Assembly: GCF_002072175.1 (NCBI RefSeq) | Contig: NZ_MVIV01000003.1 | Location: forward strand, 124,001-188,000 | Length of the DNA: 64,000 bases | DNA from: Actinomyces gaoshouyii | GTDB lineage: Bacteria; Actinomycetota; Actinomycetes; Actinomycetales; Actinomycetaceae | Direction: 5' to 3' | Shown: positions 1 through 7,724 of the stretch, in pieces | How the letters are laid out: the number at the start of each line of letters is the position of its first letter | Position numbering within the stretch: position 1 is the first letter of the stretch | Program-made: the position numbers and the translations under genes | The notes under the pieces: model-generated | The model's input: the letters and a program-made list of their open reading frames with translations, nothing else | Told to the model about the DNA's origin: nothing | The model's database searches: none

Positions 1-374
1 TCGTCGTCACCCGCTACTTCGGGGGGACCCTGCTGGGCACCGGCGGGCTCGTGCGCGCCTACTCCGAGGCCGCCTCCCGGGCCCTCGCCGCCGCCTCGCG
101 CGTGAGCATCAGTGAGCGGGCGCTGTGGGAGGTTCGGGTGCCGGTGGCGCGGGCCGGCCGCCTGGAGGCCGAGCTGCGCGCCGCGGGGGCGGCCGACGGC
201 GCGCTGGCAGTGGAGGGGATGTCCTGGGGGGCGAGCGACGCCGTCGTCCTCCTGTCCACGCCGGTCGGCGGCCCCTCCCCCGATGAGCTCATCGCCTCGC
301 TCACCGCGGGGGGCGCCAGGCCCGCCCCGGTCGGCACGAGGCTGGTCGAATCGCCTCTCCGGTCACCGGCCTGA
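1..374 (+). CDS. YigZ/IMPACT (UPF0029) family protein, 3' part
   Basis: The reading frame is open from base 3, so the start lies left of the window. The first visible residues carry the family signature RYFGG followed by a second Gly-Gly and VRAYSEA, which is the conserved C-terminal edge of the UPF0029/IMPACT N-terminal domain. About 100 further residues match the ferredoxin-like C-terminal domain in size. Full-length relatives have about 200 residues, so roughly 80 are missing. The family is linked to translation control and ribosome-associated stress in eukaryotes and its bacterial role is poorly defined; no catalytic function is claimed here. It ends well before the cysK leader, so it is probably a separate transcript. 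Confidence 0.85.
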   Translation, partial: VVTRYFGGTLLGTGGLVRAYSEAASRALAAASRVSISERALWEVRVPVARAGRLEAELRAAGAADGALAVEGMSWGASDAVVLLSTPVGGPSPDELIASLTAGGARPAPVGTRLVESPLRSPA

Positions 375-454
375 GCGGGGCCCGGGACTCCCCCTCTCCC
401 ACCTTCCCCCCTCTCCGCTGACGGCGGATCGGGCCGGCTCACGATCCGAGCCGC

Positions 455-485
455 TTGACGTCACCCACCGGGGCGGCATTAGGGT
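455..485 (+). promoter_or_regulatory. candidate promoter of the cysK leader transcript
   Basis: A TTGACG -35-like hexamer (455-460) is followed, after 19 bases, by TAGGGT (480-485), which fits the TANNNT -10 pattern used elsewhere in the window. Transcription would begin near 492, giving a leader of about 310 bases before cysK that contains a short cysteine-rich ORF. The spacing is one to two bases longer than ideal, so the assignment is tentative. Confidence 0.45.
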
Positions 486-546
486 CTGTCCCACAGCGCC
501 TGTCACCATTTCCCGGTCACGACGCCATTCGCGAGAGGAGGACCCC

Positions 547-612
547 ATGATGCCCGTGCCGGCCACGTGCCTCATGCGCGAGATGTCCGCCTCCTGCAGC
601 CTGTGTCGCTAG
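547..612 (+). CDS. cysteine-rich leader peptide upstream of cysK
   Basis: This 21-codon ORF starts with two ATGs just downstream of a strong GAGAGGAGG ribosome site and ends in SCSLCR followed by TAG. Three of its last fourteen residues are cysteine (Cys8, Cys17, Cys20). Actinobacteria are known to carry short Cys-containing upstream ORFs before sulfur-assimilation genes; in mycobacteria polycysteine uORFs act as cysteine-responsive attenuators, and leader peptides ending in CR are common before actinobacterial cysteine genes. The position 192 bases before cysK, with a competing-stem region between, supports a regulatory rather than an enzymatic role. Its stop codon overlaps the first base of an RNA pairing element, so ribosome position could control folding. 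Translation has not been shown. Confidence 0.7.
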   Translation: MMPVPATCLMREMSASCSLCR

Positions 613-782
613 AGCGCCAGGCTCCTCAAGACGTGCGCGCGTCGCTGCGCGCATGCCCGGCGCTCCGGGACCGCAGGCCCCTCGACCACCCCTGCACCAT
701 CGCGGCCGCGAACCGCCCCCTCTCATACTCCTCCGTCTCCCGGACGCCCCTGTGCGCATCAGCGCGGTGGGCCCGGAGCGCC
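612..782 (+). promoter_or_regulatory. candidate attenuator / alternative RNA folds before cysK
   Basis: Three elements are visible. Element A (GAGCGCC, 612-618) begins at the last base of the leader-peptide stop codon. Element B (GGCGCTCCGGG, 659-669) is complementary over 7 bases to A and over all 11 bases to element C (CCCGGAGCGCC, 772-782), which lies just before the cysK ribosome site. A and C thus compete for B. A small 7-bp hairpin (TGCGCGC / GCGCGCA, about 634-653) sits between A and B. This is the geometry of a translation-coupled attenuator. No U-tract is seen, so Rho-dependent or translational control is more likely than intrinsic termination. Which fold is the ON state cannot be told from sequence. 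Confidence 0.5.
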
Positions 783-804
783 ATTCACACCTCAAGGAGA
801 ACCC

Positions 805-1740
805 ATGTCCCACGCATCCCCCATTGCCGCGAACGTCACCGACCTCGTCGGCTCCACCCCGCTGGTCCGCATCAACCGCATCATCTCCGGCCCCGCCACC
901 GTCCTGGCCAAGGTCGAGGCCTTCGAGCCCGCCAGCAGCGTCAAGGACCGCATCGCCCTGTCGATCGTGCGCGCCGCCGAGGACTCCGGCGCGCTCGCGC
1001 CCGGCGGCACCATCGTCGAGGCCACGAGCGGCAACACCGGCGTCGGCCTGGCCATGGTCGGCGCCGCCCTGGGCTACAAGGTCATCATCACGATGCCCGA
1101 GACGATGTCCAAGGAGCGCCGAGCGCTCATGCGCGCCTTCGGCGCCGAGCTCGTCCTGACGACCGAGGGCGGCGTCGCCGGAGCCGTCAGGCGCGCCGAG
1201 GAGATCCAGGCCTCCACCCCCAACTCGATCCTCGCCTCCCAGTTCACCAACCCGGCCAACCCCCGGATCCACCGCGAGACCACCGCGCTGGAGATCCTCG
1301 AGCAGGCCGGGAAGGTCGACGCCTTCGTCGCCGGCATCGGCACAGGCGGCACCCTCACCGGCGTCGGCACCGTCCTGCGCGACAAGGTCCCTGGCGTGAG
1401 GATCTACGGCATCGAGCCCAGCGAGTCCCCGCTGCTGAGCGAGGGCACCGCCGCCCCTCACAAGATCCAGGGCATCGGTCCCAACATCGTCCCCGAAGTC
1501 CTCGACCAGGGCATCTGGGACGAGCTGCTGCACATCACCTCCGACGACGCCATCGCCTACGCCCGCCGCGCCGCGCGTGAGGAGGGCCTGCTCGTGGGCA
1601 TCTCCTCCGGCGCCGCCCTGGCGGGCGCCGACCTGCTCTCCCAGCGCCCGGAGCTGGAGGGCAGGACGATCGTCACCGTCCTGCCGGACACCGGCGAGCG
1701 CTACCTCTCCACGCCGTTGTACTCCGACTACCTCAACTGA
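805..1740 (+). CDS. cysK: cysteine synthase A (O-acetylserine sulfhydrylase)
   Basis: This PLP enzyme makes L-cysteine from O-acetylserine and sulfide in the cytoplasm. The 311-residue product has the usual family length and start to finish matches fold type II. The Schiff-base lysine is Lys47 in SSVKDR, the substrate loop SGNTG is at 75-79, and the phosphate-binding GTGGT loop is at 179-183; a later SSGA motif contacts the cofactor. The start is fixed by CAAGGAGA six bases upstream of ATG. The gene is followed 153 bases later by cysE in the same direction, so the two steps of cysteine synthesis are adjacent. Expression is probably controlled by the cysteine-rich leader peptide and alternative stems upstream. 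Confidence 0.96.
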   Translation: MSHASPIAANVTDLVGSTPLVRINRIISGPATVLAKVEAFEPASSVKDRIALSIVRAAEDSGALAPGGTIVEATSGNTGVGLAMVGAALGYKVIITMPETMSKERRALMRAFGAELVLTTEGGVAGAVRRAEEIQASTPNSILASQFTNPANPRIHRETTALEILEQAGKVDAFVAGIGTGGTLTGVGTVLRDKVPGVRIYGIEPSESPLLSEGTAAPHKIQGIGPNIVPEVLDQGIWDELLHITSDDAIAYARRAAREEGLLVGISSGAALAGADLLSQRPELEGRTIVTVLPDTGERYLSTPLYSDYLN

Positions 1741-1779
1741 GCCGCTAGTCGCCCCACGGCGCCTGAGGGCTCGCCCCGG

Positions 1780-1821
1780 GCCGACGGCGGTGGTCCCGGG
1801 AACAGGATCGCCGCCGTCGGC
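1780..1821. other. 11-bp hairpin between cysK and cysE
   Basis: GCCGACGGCGG (1780-1790) pairs perfectly with CCGCCGTCGGC (1811-1821) around a 20-base loop that itself contains TCCCGGGA. There is no downstream T-run. It could be a partial terminator or an mRNA processing and stability element that sets the cysK:cysE ratio. Confidence 0.45.
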
Positions 1822-1893
1822 GTTGGGGCATGGGGCGACGGCGCGAGCCGCTCCCCGCGCCCGATCAGAGCGCCCCACCGACCGAGGAGAGTC

Positions 1894-2469
1894 ATGTCCC
1901 ACAGCCACCGCTCCCTACTGGCGCAGGCCAAGGAGGACCTCGCCACCGCGCGGCGCCGGGACCCGGCCGCCCGGACGAGCGCCGAGGTCGCCCTCCTCTA
2001 CCCCGGTGTTCACGCCGTGTGGGCCTACCGGGCCGCGCACCGGCTGTGGAACGGCGGTCACCGCTTCGCCGCCCGCGCCCTGTCCCAGGCCGCCCGCAAC
2101 CTCACCGGCATCGAGATCCACCCCGCCGCCGAGATCGGCGAGCGCTTCTTCATCGACCACGGCATGGGGGTCGTCATCGGTGAGACCGCGGAGGTGGGCG
2201 ACGACGTCCTCATGTTCCACGGGGTCACGCTCGGCGGGGTCTCCATGAACCCCGGCAAGCGCCACCCCACGATCGGCAACAATGTGCAGATCGGGGCCGG
2301 CGCGAAGGTGCTGGGGCCGGTCACGGTGGAGGACGGCGCGAAGATCGGCGCCAACGCGGTGCTCATCAAGAACGTCCCCCAGGGGCATGTCGCGGTCGGC
2401 GTGCCCAGCCGCGTGCGCGACCCCAAGGTCGATCCCGAGCTCATGACCGATCCCACCATCTACATCTGA
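1894..2469 (+). CDS. cysE: serine O-acetyltransferase
   Basis: It acetylates L-serine with acetyl-CoA to give O-acetylserine, the substrate of the CysK encoded just upstream. The 191-residue product is the short actinobacterial/Bacillus form, with an alpha-helical N-terminal segment and a left-handed beta-helix of hexapeptide repeats. Asp88 and His89 in the DHG motif are the expected catalytic pair. The protein ends in Tyr-Ile; a C-terminal isoleucine is what CysE enzymes insert into the CysK active site to form the cysteine synthase complex, so complex formation is plausible. The start is supported by a GAGGAGAG site before ATG. The gene faces nei, with a hairpin between their 3' ends. Confidence 0.95.
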   Translation: MSHSHRSLLAQAKEDLATARRRDPAARTSAEVALLYPGVHAVWAYRAAHRLWNGGHRFAARALSQAARNLTGIEIHPAAEIGERFFIDHGMGVVIGETAEVGDDVLMFHGVTLGGVSMNPGKRHPTIGNNVQIGAGAKVLGPVTVEDGAKIGANAVLIKNVPQGHVAVGVPSRVRDPKVDPELMTDPTIYI

Positions 2470-2505
2470 CCGGCACCCGCCCCGGGCGCCCTCCGGGCCG
2501 CCGGT

Positions 2506-2526
2506 CGCCCGCGGAGAGCGCGGGCG
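2506..2526. terminator. GC-rich hairpin between convergent cysE and nei
   Basis: CGCCCGCG and CGCGGGCG form a perfect 8-bp stem around GAGAG, located between two convergent genes. There is no U-tract, as in most terminators of this window, so bidirectional termination is inferred from position and shape. Confidence 0.5.
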
Positions 2527-2529
2527 GCG

Positions 2530-3540
2530 TCAGGCGCGCTGGCAGGCCGGGCACCAGAAGAGACGGCGCCCGGCGACCTCCCGCTCCGCAATCGGCGTTC
2601 CGCAACGCAGGCAGGGGCGCCCGGCGCGGTGATACACATACCAGCGGGCGGCCTCCGGATCGTCCTCGGGCAGCGGAACGGGGACGTCGTCGAGGTCGAC
2701 GGTCGTGATGAACCCCGTGGCCACCCCGTACTCCATAAGGGGGACCAGATCGTCCCACACCGCCCTCAGGCGGGCCCGGCTCACCCGGTTGCCCGCCCTG
2801 AAGGGGCTGATGCCGCAGCGGAAGAGCGTCTCGGCGCGGTAGATGTTGCCCGCCCCGGCCAGCACCGACTGGTCCATGAGCAGCTCGCCGATCGCCTTGC
2901 GGCGCACCCGGGCCGAGGCCACGAAGGCCTCCCGATCCCCGTCGGCGCGAAGCGGGTCGGGGCCGAGGCGACGGCGAACCGCCGCCACGCCCTCGGCGTC
3001 GAGCACCTCGCAGGCGTTCGGCCCGGTCAGGTCCGCCACCCCGTGCTCGCCGAGCAGGCGCAGCCGGACTGCGCCGCTCGGCTCGGGCGGCACCCACGCC
3101 CCGGGCCGGACGCTGGGCGCGCCGGCCCCATGGCCCGCGCCGCCATCCGTATCCTCGGCGCCTCCCGTCAGGCCCGCCAGCGCCGAGCCACCGCCGCCGC
3201 ACAGGGCGTGCTCCCCGCGCTCCCCCACCTTCCGTCGCGGCGCCCCGATGGCGTGCGGGGCGGTGAAGCGGGAGTCGCCGTCGAAGGTCCATGAGCCGTA
3301 CAGCCCCAGGTGGATGCGCAGCCACACGACGGCGCTGTCGTCCACCGGCATATCGGCGCGGGGCGCGAAAGCTGTGAAGAGGTGCTTGCCATGGGCCTGC
3401 GCCTCCAGGAGGACCTGGCCATCGAGGAGGGCGGCCCCGGCGGCGAAGCGGCCCTGGGGCGAGGAGACCCTCAGTGCCCGCCCGCCGTAGAGCTCGGTGA
3501 GGGCGGCGGCGAGTCGGTGGATGGTATGTCCTTCGGGCAT
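2530..3540 (-). CDS. nei: Fpg/Nei family DNA glycosylase (Nei2-like)
   Basis: This base-excision repair enzyme removes oxidised pyrimidines and nicks the abasic site. The start was placed at ATG 3540 because the mature protein must begin Pro-Glu (PEGHTIHRLA), where Pro is the catalytic nucleophile; a longer frame upstream would bury it. The 336-residue product has the N-terminal beta-sandwich, the H2TH region with LLMDQSVLAGAGNIYRAE as its core, and a C-terminal zinc finger of CxxC-x(n)-CxxC type (CLRC...CPAC). A Gly/Ala-rich insertion at about 110-150 is unusual and probably a loop. It is similar in layout to mycobacterial Nei2. It stands 58 bases from the glycerate kinase gene in the same direction. 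Confidence 0.9.
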   Translation of the reverse strand: MPEGHTIHRLAAALTELYGGRALRVSSPQGRFAAGAALLDGQVLLEAQAHGKHLFTAFAPRADMPVDDSAVVWLRIHLGLYGSWTFDGDSRFTAPHAIGAPRRKVGERGEHALCGGGGSALAGLTGGAEDTDGGAGHGAGAPSVRPGAWVPPEPSGAVRLRLLGEHGVADLTGPNACEVLDAEGVAAVRRRLGPDPLRADGDREAFVASARVRRKAIGELLMDQSVLAGAGNIYRAETLFRCGISPFRAGNRVSRARLRAVWDDLVPLMEYGVATGFITTVDLDDVPVPLPEDDPEAARWYVYHRAGRPCLRCGTPIAEREVAGRRLFWCPACQRA

Positions 3541-3598
3541 GGGCCGACGGTACCCGGTGCGCGGCCCGCGCCCGCGCACCGGCGGTGAAGGGCGGGCG

Positions 3599-4708
3599 TC
3601 AGAGGCGAGCCCGCAGGTAGCCGGCGACCGCCTCGCGCATGTTCTGCGGGCCTCGGGCCAGGGCTTGGGCCAGCGGCTCGTCGGGGGACCCCACCTTGAC
3701 GAGGTCGCGCACGCCGTGGTCGAGGAGGATCTCCGCGCCGGGCTTGATCCGTCCGGCAAAGACGACGCACGGCGCGCCCGCCTCCCGGGCCAGGCGGGCC
3801 ACGCCCGCGGGCGTCTTGCCATTGAGGGTCTGCTCGTCGACGGAGCCCTCCCCCGTCAGGACGAGGTCGGCCCGCTCGATCGCGTCGCGCAGCCCGATGG
3901 CCTCGGCGACGAGCTCGACACCGGGGCGCATGCGCGCGCCGAGGAAGGCGCTCAGCGCGAAGCCGAGCCCCCCGGCCGCCCCGGCCCCCGGCTGCGCCGC
4001 CTCGGCCCGCGTGCCGGTGAGCTCGGCGAGCCGGGCGAGGCGGGCGTCGAGGATTCCCACCATGTCGGCGCTGACGCCCTTCTGGGGCCCGAACACCGCC
4101 GTCGCGCCATTCGGTCCGGTCAGCGGGTTGGTGACGTCGCAGGCCACGAGGATGGTCGCCCCGCAGGCGGCGGCGGACAGGCCCGCGAGATCGATGCGCT
4201 CGATGCGCCCCATCCGCGCCGGCTCAGGACCGACCGGCTCGTCCGAGGCGTCGAGGAGGCGGACGCCGAGCTCGGTGAGCATGCCCAGCCCGCCGTCGTT
4301 CGTCGCCGACCCGCCCAGGCCGATGACGAGGGTGCGGGCGCCGCCCTCCAGTGCGTGCGCCATGAGCATGCCCAGGCCGCGCGTGCTGGAGCGCAGGACG
4401 TCCCGCTCGCCCGGGGCGACTCGCTCCAGCCCGGCGCTGCCGGCGACGTCCATGACGGCGCGGTCGCCGGCCAGGCCGTAGACGGCCTCGATGGGGCGCC
4501 CGAGCGCGTCGGCGCTGGGCGCGCTGATCATGTCGGCGCCCCAGGACGCGGCGACCGCGTCGACGAACCCCTCCCCGCCGTCGGACATGGGCATCAGGAC
4601 GGTGCGGGCCCCGGGGACGGCGTCGCGCACGCCCTCGTCCATGGCCCTGGCGGCCCGGAGGGCCGTCATGTTCTCCTTGAATGAGTCCGGTGCGAGCACG
4701 ATCCGCAT
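3599..4708 (-). CDS. glxK: glycerate kinase
   Basis: The 369-residue protein belongs to the GlxK/GarK family that phosphorylates D-glycerate with ATP (usually to 2-phosphoglycerate), feeding glycolysis. It starts MRIVLAPDSFKENM, the classic family N-terminus, and carries SDGGEGF, GLGGSATNDGG (substrate and nucleotide binding), CDVTNPL and the conserved C-terminal LTGEGSVDEQTLNGKTP stretch with the catalytic Asp. Length is normal. It lies between rpiB upstream (52 bases) and nei downstream on the same strand and may be cotranscribed with them. No glycerate uptake or dehydrogenase gene is nearby, so its substrate source is unknown. Confidence 0.93.
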   Translation of the reverse strand: MRIVLAPDSFKENMTALRAARAMDEGVRDAVPGARTVLMPMSDGGEGFVDAVAASWGADMISAPSADALGRPIEAVYGLAGDRAVMDVAGSAGLERVAPGERDVLRSSTRGLGMLMAHALEGGARTLVIGLGGSATNDGGLGMLTELGVRLLDASDEPVGPEPARMGRIERIDLAGLSAAACGATILVACDVTNPLTGPNGATAVFGPQKGVSADMVGILDARLARLAELTGTRAEAAQPGAGAAGGLGFALSAFLGARMRPGVELVAEAIGLRDAIERADLVLTGEGSVDEQTLNGKTPAGVARLAREAGAPCVVFAGRIKPGAEILLDHGVRDLVKVGSPDEPLAQALARGPQNMREAVAGYLRARL

Positions 4709-4760
4709 CGCCGCTCCCCTCTCATGTTCTCCTCAGTCAATGGCTCGCCCCGCGCTCGCC

Positions 4761-5222
4761 TCAGGCGCGCCCGCAGCGCGCCGCCTCGTAGGCGGCCAGC
4801 TGGTCGATGCGGCGCTGGTGGCGCGCCGCCCCGCTGAAGGGCTCGGCGATGAAGGCGTCGACGATCGCCAGGGCCTCGTCCAGCGAATGCATGCGCCCGC
4901 CCACGCTCACCATATTCGCGTCATTGTGGGCGCGGGTCAGACGCGCCGTCTCCAGGTTCCAGGCCAGGGCGCAGCGCGCGCCGTCGACGAGGTTGGCGGC
5001 CATCTGCTCGCCGTTCCCACTGCCGCCCAGCACCACTCCGAGACTGCCGGGCTCGTCGACGACGGCCTGGGCCGCCGCCAGGCAGAAGGCGGGGTAGTCG
5101 TCGTCGGGGTCGTAGGAGAAGGCGCCGTGGTCGATGACCTCATGGCCGGCATCCTGAAGGTGAGCGACGAGGGCCTCTTTGATCTCGTAGGCGGCGTGGT
5201 CCGTGGCGATATGGATGCGCAT
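4761..5222 (-). CDS. rpiB: ribose-5-phosphate isomerase B
   Basis: RpiB interconverts ribose-5-phosphate and ribulose-5-phosphate in the pentose phosphate pathway. The start was set at ATG 5222 (MRIHIATDHAAYE), which gives the usual 153 residues. The active-site segment reads GGSGNGEQMAAN. Here a Glu follows the GSGNG loop in place of the catalytic cysteine of E. coli RpiB, as in the mycobacterial enzyme, where this Glu is the base. A further conserved block HNDANMVSVGGR is present. The gene is divergent from the M13 peptidase gene, whose start lies about 90 bases away. Confidence 0.93.
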   Translation of the reverse strand: MRIHIATDHAAYEIKEALVAHLQDAGHEVIDHGAFSYDPDDDYPAFCLAAAQAVVDEPGSLGVVLGGSGNGEQMAANLVDGARCALAWNLETARLTRAHNDANMVSVGGRMHSLDEALAIVDAFIAEPFSGAARHQRRIDQLAAYEAARCGRA

Positions 5223-5302
5223 GGGTCGATTCTGCCCCAGCGCCGCGGCGCGCGCCCACCCCCGCCGGCCCACAGATGTGCGAAGCGGCATGGACCCCGG
5301 GT

Positions 5303-5308
5303 TAGGTT
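5303..5308 (+). promoter_or_regulatory. -10 box of a leaderless M13 peptidase transcript
   Basis: TAGGTT ends six bases before the ATG at 5315 and no ribosome site is visible. The distance places transcription start on or next to the start codon, so the mRNA is probably leaderless. Confidence 0.55.
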
Positions 5309-5314
5309 GGGCGC

Positions 5315-7435
5315 ATGACCACCACAGCCAGCACAGGCAGCACAGCCAGCGCCCCTGAATCACCCGATGCCGGCCGTGTCCGCGCGGGAGTCCTCGAGCT
5401 CGACGCCGTCGACGCCGGACTGCGCCCGCAGGACGACCTGTTCCGGTACGCCAACGGCTCCTGGCTCGCCTCCGCCGAGATCCCCGCCGACCGCCCGGGC
5501 ACGGGCTCCTTCACGCTCCTTCGCGACGCCGCCGAGGAGGCCTGCCACGAGATCCTGCGCGACGCCGCGGCGGGCGAGGAGGCGGCCCAGCCCCGCCCCA
5601 CCACGTCGGCGGGCAAGATCGGGGCCCTGTTCGCGACCTTCATGGATGAGGAGCGCATCGAGGCCTTGGGCGCAGCGCCCCTGACCCCCGAGCTCGCCCC
5701 CGTCCTGGAGGCCCCCACCAAGGAGGCCCTCGCGCGGGCCCTGGGGGCGGGCGCGCACTTCACCGGACCCATCGACGCCGGCGTCTACAACGACATCAAT
5801 GATCCGGACCGCTACACCACCTGGATGGACCAGGCCGGCCTCGGCCTGCCCGATGAGTCCTACTACCGCGAGGAGGGACGCCAGGCCCTGCGCACCGCCT
5901 ATGTCGCGCACGTGGCCAGGATGCTGGAGCTCGCCGGGCTGCCCGAGCGCCTCGGCGCGCTCGCGCAGGACCTGGCCGAGCGGATCATGGCCCTCGAGAC
6001 CTCCCTGGCCAAGGGCCACTGGGACCGCGTGGCCTGCCGGGATATCGACAGGACGAACAACCCGATGACCTGGGAGCAGATCGTGGGCTCCTCCCCCGCC
6101 TTCCCCTGGGAGGCCTGGCGCGAGGGCGCGCGGGCGGCCGCCGCCGCGGCGGGGGTGGAGGGGACCACCTACCTGGACGAGACGATCGTCAACCAGCCCG
6201 ACTACCTCACCCATATGGCCGGCTGCTGGCAGTCCACCCCCGTGGAGGACCTGCGGGCGTGGGCCTGCTGGCATATCGTCCAGAGCCGGGCCACGCTGCT
6301 GTCCAGCGACTTCGTGAGCGCCAGCTTCGACTTCTACGGCAGGACCCTGCAGGGCACCGATGAGCTGCGGCCGCGCTGGAAGCGCGGCGTGGGCCTGGTC
6401 GAGTCGAGCCTCGGGGAGGCTCTGGGCGAGATCTACGTGGCTGAGCACTTCCCACCCGAGCACAAGGCCGCCATGGAGCGGCTCGTGGCCGACCTCATCG
6501 AGGCCTACCGGGACTCCATCTCCTCCCTGGAGTGGATGAGCCCGGCCACCCGCGAGCGCGCCCTGGCCAAGCTCGACCAGTTCACCCCCAAGATCGGGTA
6601 TCCGGACACCTGGCGGGACTACTCCGCCGTCGACATCACCCCCGGGGATCTGCTGGCCTCCATCCGCTCGGTGGAGGCCTACGAGAACGCCCGGGCCCTG
6701 CGCAAGCTGGGCGAGCCGATCGACCGCGCCGAGTGGCATATGACCCCGCAGACCGTCAACGCCTATTACAACCCGGCGATGAACGAGATCGTCTTCCCCG
6801 CCGCGATCCTCCAGCCCCCGTTCTTCGACCCCGGGGCCGATGACGCCGTCAACTACGCGGGCATCGGCGCCGTCATCGGCCATGAGATCGGCCATGGCTT
6901 CGACGACCAGGGCTCGACCTTCGACGGCACGGGGAAGGTCGCCGACTGGTGGACTCCCGAGGACCGTCAGGCCTTCTCCGCGCGCACCTCCGCGCTCATC
7001 TCCCAGTACGACGCCCTGATCCCGGCCGCCGTCGCCGCCAGGCACGAGCAGGCCGGCACCCCTGCCGACGACATCCCCCATGTCAACGGCGCGCTGACGA
7101 TCGGGGAGAACATCGGCGACCTCGGGGGCGTGGGCATCGCCCTCAAGGCCTACCGTCTGGCCCTGGCCCGCGCCGGCATCGAGGGCTTCGAGGGGGCACC
7201 CGTCATCGACGGCCTGACGGGCCTTCAGCGCTTCTTCTACTCGTGGGCGAGGATCTGGCGGACGAAGAACCGCGACGATTACGCCGAGCTGCTGCTGACG
7301 ATCGACCCGCACTCGCCGGCAGAGTTCCGCTGCAACGGGATCGCCAGCAATGTCGACGCCTTCTACGAGGCCTTCGACGTGTCCCCCGGCGACGGCATGT
7401 GGCTCGACCCGGAGCAGCGCGTGTCCATTTGGTAA
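5315..7435 (+). CDS. pepO: M13 family zinc metallopeptidase (neprilysin/PepO type)
   Basis: This 706-residue protein cleaves small peptides. It has the M13 N-terminal alpha-helical domain with the hallmark DDLFRYANGSWL near residue 45 and a C-terminal catalytic domain with HEIGH (His523, Glu524, His527), followed by ENIGD (Glu598, Asp602), the third zinc ligand and its helper Asp. A final segment with C-terminal VSIW matches the family end. No signal peptide or membrane segment is visible, so it is predicted cytoplasmic, as for lactobacillal PepO. The first 20 residues are Ser/Thr/Ala-rich and disordered. The gene seems to be read from a leaderless promoter and ends 18 bases before a strong hairpin. 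Confidence 0.93.
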   Translation: MTTTASTGSTASAPESPDAGRVRAGVLELDAVDAGLRPQDDLFRYANGSWLASAEIPADRPGTGSFTLLRDAAEEACHEILRDAAAGEEAAQPRPTTSAGKIGALFATFMDEERIEALGAAPLTPELAPVLEAPTKEALARALGAGAHFTGPIDAGVYNDINDPDRYTTWMDQAGLGLPDESYYREEGRQALRTAYVAHVARMLELAGLPERLGALAQDLAERIMALETSLAKGHWDRVACRDIDRTNNPMTWEQIVGSSPAFPWEAWREGARAAAAAAGVEGTTYLDETIVNQPDYLTHMAGCWQSTPVEDLRAWACWHIVQSRATLLSSDFVSASFDFYGRTLQGTDELRPRWKRGVGLVESSLGEALGEIYVAEHFPPEHKAAMERLVADLIEAYRDSISSLEWMSPATRERALAKLDQFTPKIGYPDTWRDYSAVDITPGDLLASIRSVEAYENARALRKLGEPIDRAEWHMTPQTVNAYYNPAMNEIVFPAAILQPPFFDPGADDAVNYAGIGAVIGHEIGHGFDDQGSTFDGTGKVADWWTPEDRQAFSARTSALISQYDALIPAAVAARHEQAGTPADDIPHVNGALTIGENIGDLGGVGIALKAYRLALARAGIEGFEGAPVIDGLTGLQRFFYSWARIWRTKNRDDYAELLLTIDPHSPAEFRCNGIASNVDAFYEAFDVSPGDGMWLDPEQRVSIW

Positions 7436-7453
7436 GACCGCGGCTCACCGACA

Positions 7454-7485
7454 GGGGGCGGCGGGGAGCACTCCCCACCGCCCCC
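7454..7485 (+). terminator. terminator hairpin after the M13 peptidase gene
   Basis: GGGGGCGG pairs with CCGCCCCC and an inner GGGGAG pairs with CTCCCC, giving a long GC stem with a 2-4 base loop 18 bases after the stop codon. It lacks a U-tract. Confidence 0.7.
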
Positions 7486-7724
7486 GTCGCGTCCCATGGG
7501 CTCCGATGATTCCTGGGAGCCGGCCGGTCACCGCCAATGAGCGCCATTGCGGGCCATGGGCGGTCGTCGGAACGGACGGGACCGTGTACGGCGCGCAAGC
7601 CCCCGGGACGTGAAACGGGCTCGTCATACGGGCGATGCGCCCTTGCGACCGCAATCGGATCGGTGCAAGATCGTGACCGTCCCCAGGCGCCCCATGGCGC
7701 ACCCCGACCTCAAGGAGGACACAG

